DNA of 17,795 nt from NCBI GenBank assembly GCA_023091735.1, contig JALKBU010001046.1, positions 1 through 17,795 on the forward strand, given 5' to 3'. The notes beneath the pieces were generated by a model. It saw nothing but the letters and a program-made list of their open reading frames with translations, searched no databases and had not been told where the DNA came from. The stretch comes from Trichomonas tenax. Taxonomy: Eukaryota; Parabasalia; Trichomonadida; Trichomonadidae. The position numbers and the translations under genes are program-made. Within the stretch, counting starts at the first letter, position 1. Each line of letters opens with the position of its first letter. Shown here piece by piece: positions 16,852 to 17,795 of the stretch.

Positions 16852-16880
16852 TGTGGCCGGAGGCTTTGCCTCCGGCTACA
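16852..16880. repeat. GC-rich hairpin GCCGGAGGC-TTT-GCCTCCGGC
   Basis: This is a perfect 9-bp stem (16856-16864 with 16868-16876) and a TTT loop, extended by a G-U and three A-T or G-C pairs to 16852-16880. It is the most GC-rich run in the window. Confidence 0.85.
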
Positions 16881-17307
16881 TGACAAACACAAATAAATGA
16901 ACTAAAAATGCTGAACTTATCAAAAAGCAAAAATAGCGTGGATTTATTACATTACAAGCAATAAAACTACGAAATCCCCATTTTTGCGGCCAATGATTCT
17001 CAAATTCCCCCAAAATCCTCATTTGCGGTATTGAAATCGAGCGTTACTTTTCCCAAAAATTGAGTACCCCAAACTCAAAAATGCGTGGCAGGTATTCTAT
17101 TTTCTGTCACCTTTTGGGAAAATTGAGAGGAAAAATAGGGAAAGATGGGAATACTGACAAAGGTATTTGGTTTTCTTTGAAATTGAAACCATGAATTCGC
17201 GGTGTATTTCCCCATCTAATGTATGATTCTCCACTGTAAAAAGTTTCTCCCATTTTCCAAAAAACACTTTTTATTGTAAAATATAATTTTTTCCCCATTT
17301 GGGAACG

Positions 17308-17329
17308 CATGTGGGGAAGCCCCCATATG
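17308..17329. repeat. Hairpin CATGTGGGG/CCCCATATG
   Basis: CATGTGGGG (17308-17316) pairs with CCCCATATG (17321-17329) across the 4-nt loop AAGC, with one G-U pair. It lies 2 nt after the second TTCCCC..GGGAA palindrome. Confidence 0.7.
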
Positions 17330-17795
17330 GGAAATGGAGAAAAACCCGATGGTTGTTCATAATATAACAATTCATGACAATGCACAGAAATATAACCCAA
17401 ATGTATTCTATGAATAGCAGAGGTAAATATAGTATTTAAACAAAACTATATTAACTTTTTGAGAACAATGAAAATATTTGGCGGATATTATTAATTTTGA
17501 TTCAGATAAGTGTGCAATTTTCAATGAAACCAAAATATCAAACAAATAATATTATGATGAATTATTTTATCACTTTTATATCATATGACAAAGACGTTGG
17601 CTTGTCTAAAATTGATACGCAAAGTCGGCGAAACTCGTTTTTTAACTCACTGGATTAACTTTTTGCTGAGTTATTGAACCTCAATGTACAAAATCCTGTT
17701 GTGCATGATATATTAAAGAATTAGCTAACAAAGTCTATATTTCATTAAAATATTAGATATATCTTGCATCAAAAACATTGATTTGCCATGATGTG

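Larger units (their letters stand above)
16475..17795. other. Stretch without a supported gene, C/G-run palindromes
   Basis: There is no credible coding region. An open minus-strand frame at 17107-17400 is rich in W, G, P and F because of repeated CCCC/GGGG-AT words, and I do not accept it as a gene. The block 16800-17350 is dense in TTTTCCC/GGGAAAA words, for example the 11-bp inverted pair TTTTCCCAAAA (near 17048) and TTTTGGGAAAA (near 17112). The last 400 bp are plain AT-rich DNA. Confidence 0.5.

Noticed and set aside
17107..17400. 97-residue minus-strand ORF with WG and FP motifs
   Set aside because: The motifs follow from repeated CCCC/GGGG-AT words in the DNA. There is no domain or codon signal.

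Overview
The window looks like AT-rich, gene-poor nuclear DNA of a unicellular eukaryote. A trichomonad (parabasalid such as Tritrichomonas or Trichomonas) is my best guess, at moderate confidence. The reasons are short intronless reading frames, a Cys/Asn-rich beta-helix surface-type repeat family in several decayed copies, a very long coiled-coil gene, stop codons overlapped or followed by TAAA (the trichomonad cleavage/poly(A) signal), and CA(T/C)T(A/T) initiator-like hexamers just upstream of two ATGs. I see no bacterial operons, Shine-Dalgarno pattern, rRNA, CRISPR array or recognisable transposase. Nothing here was checked by a database search.

Layout. 1-1834: decayed sequence, with two gene-like open stretches at 136-550 and then AT-rich DNA. 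1835-4690: a graveyard of one family, with a nearly complete beta-helix copy (1835-2861), an internal fragment (about 3155-3313) bracketed by a perfect 37-bp direct repeat, an N-terminal fragment (3951-4028) and a decayed 5' copy (4471-4686). A separate minus-strand relic lies at about 3602-3887. 4665-6664: small unrecognised ORFs, including two closely spaced divergent pairs (4877/4941 and 6299/6313) and a GGCGCC inverted repeat. 6665-13322: one large minus-strand locus of about 6.6 kb. It has a globular N-terminal region, a very long coiled coil with two repeat types (14-residue and about 50-residue units), and a helical C-terminal region. It is interrupted by about 19 TAA/TAG, two TGA and several 1-nt shifts, so I call it a pseudogene. 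13372-15540: no gene, but several strong foldbacks, including an 84-nt hairpin. 15643-16005: the cleanest gene, encoding 120 aa with C-ending codons. 16398-16474: a tRNA-derived sequence with A box, B box and a T7 terminator. 16800-17400: C/G-rich palindromes in an AT-rich background.

The genes do not form a pathway. The main story is decay and duplication of surface-protein and coiled-coil genes, with perhaps two live small genes (4941-5240 and 15643-16005) and structured noncoding DNA. The most interesting items are the foldback cluster near 14.0-14.4 kb, the tRNA-like element, the strong bias of interrupting codons to TAA/TAG in the long locus, and the frame break shared by two copies of the beta-helix gene.
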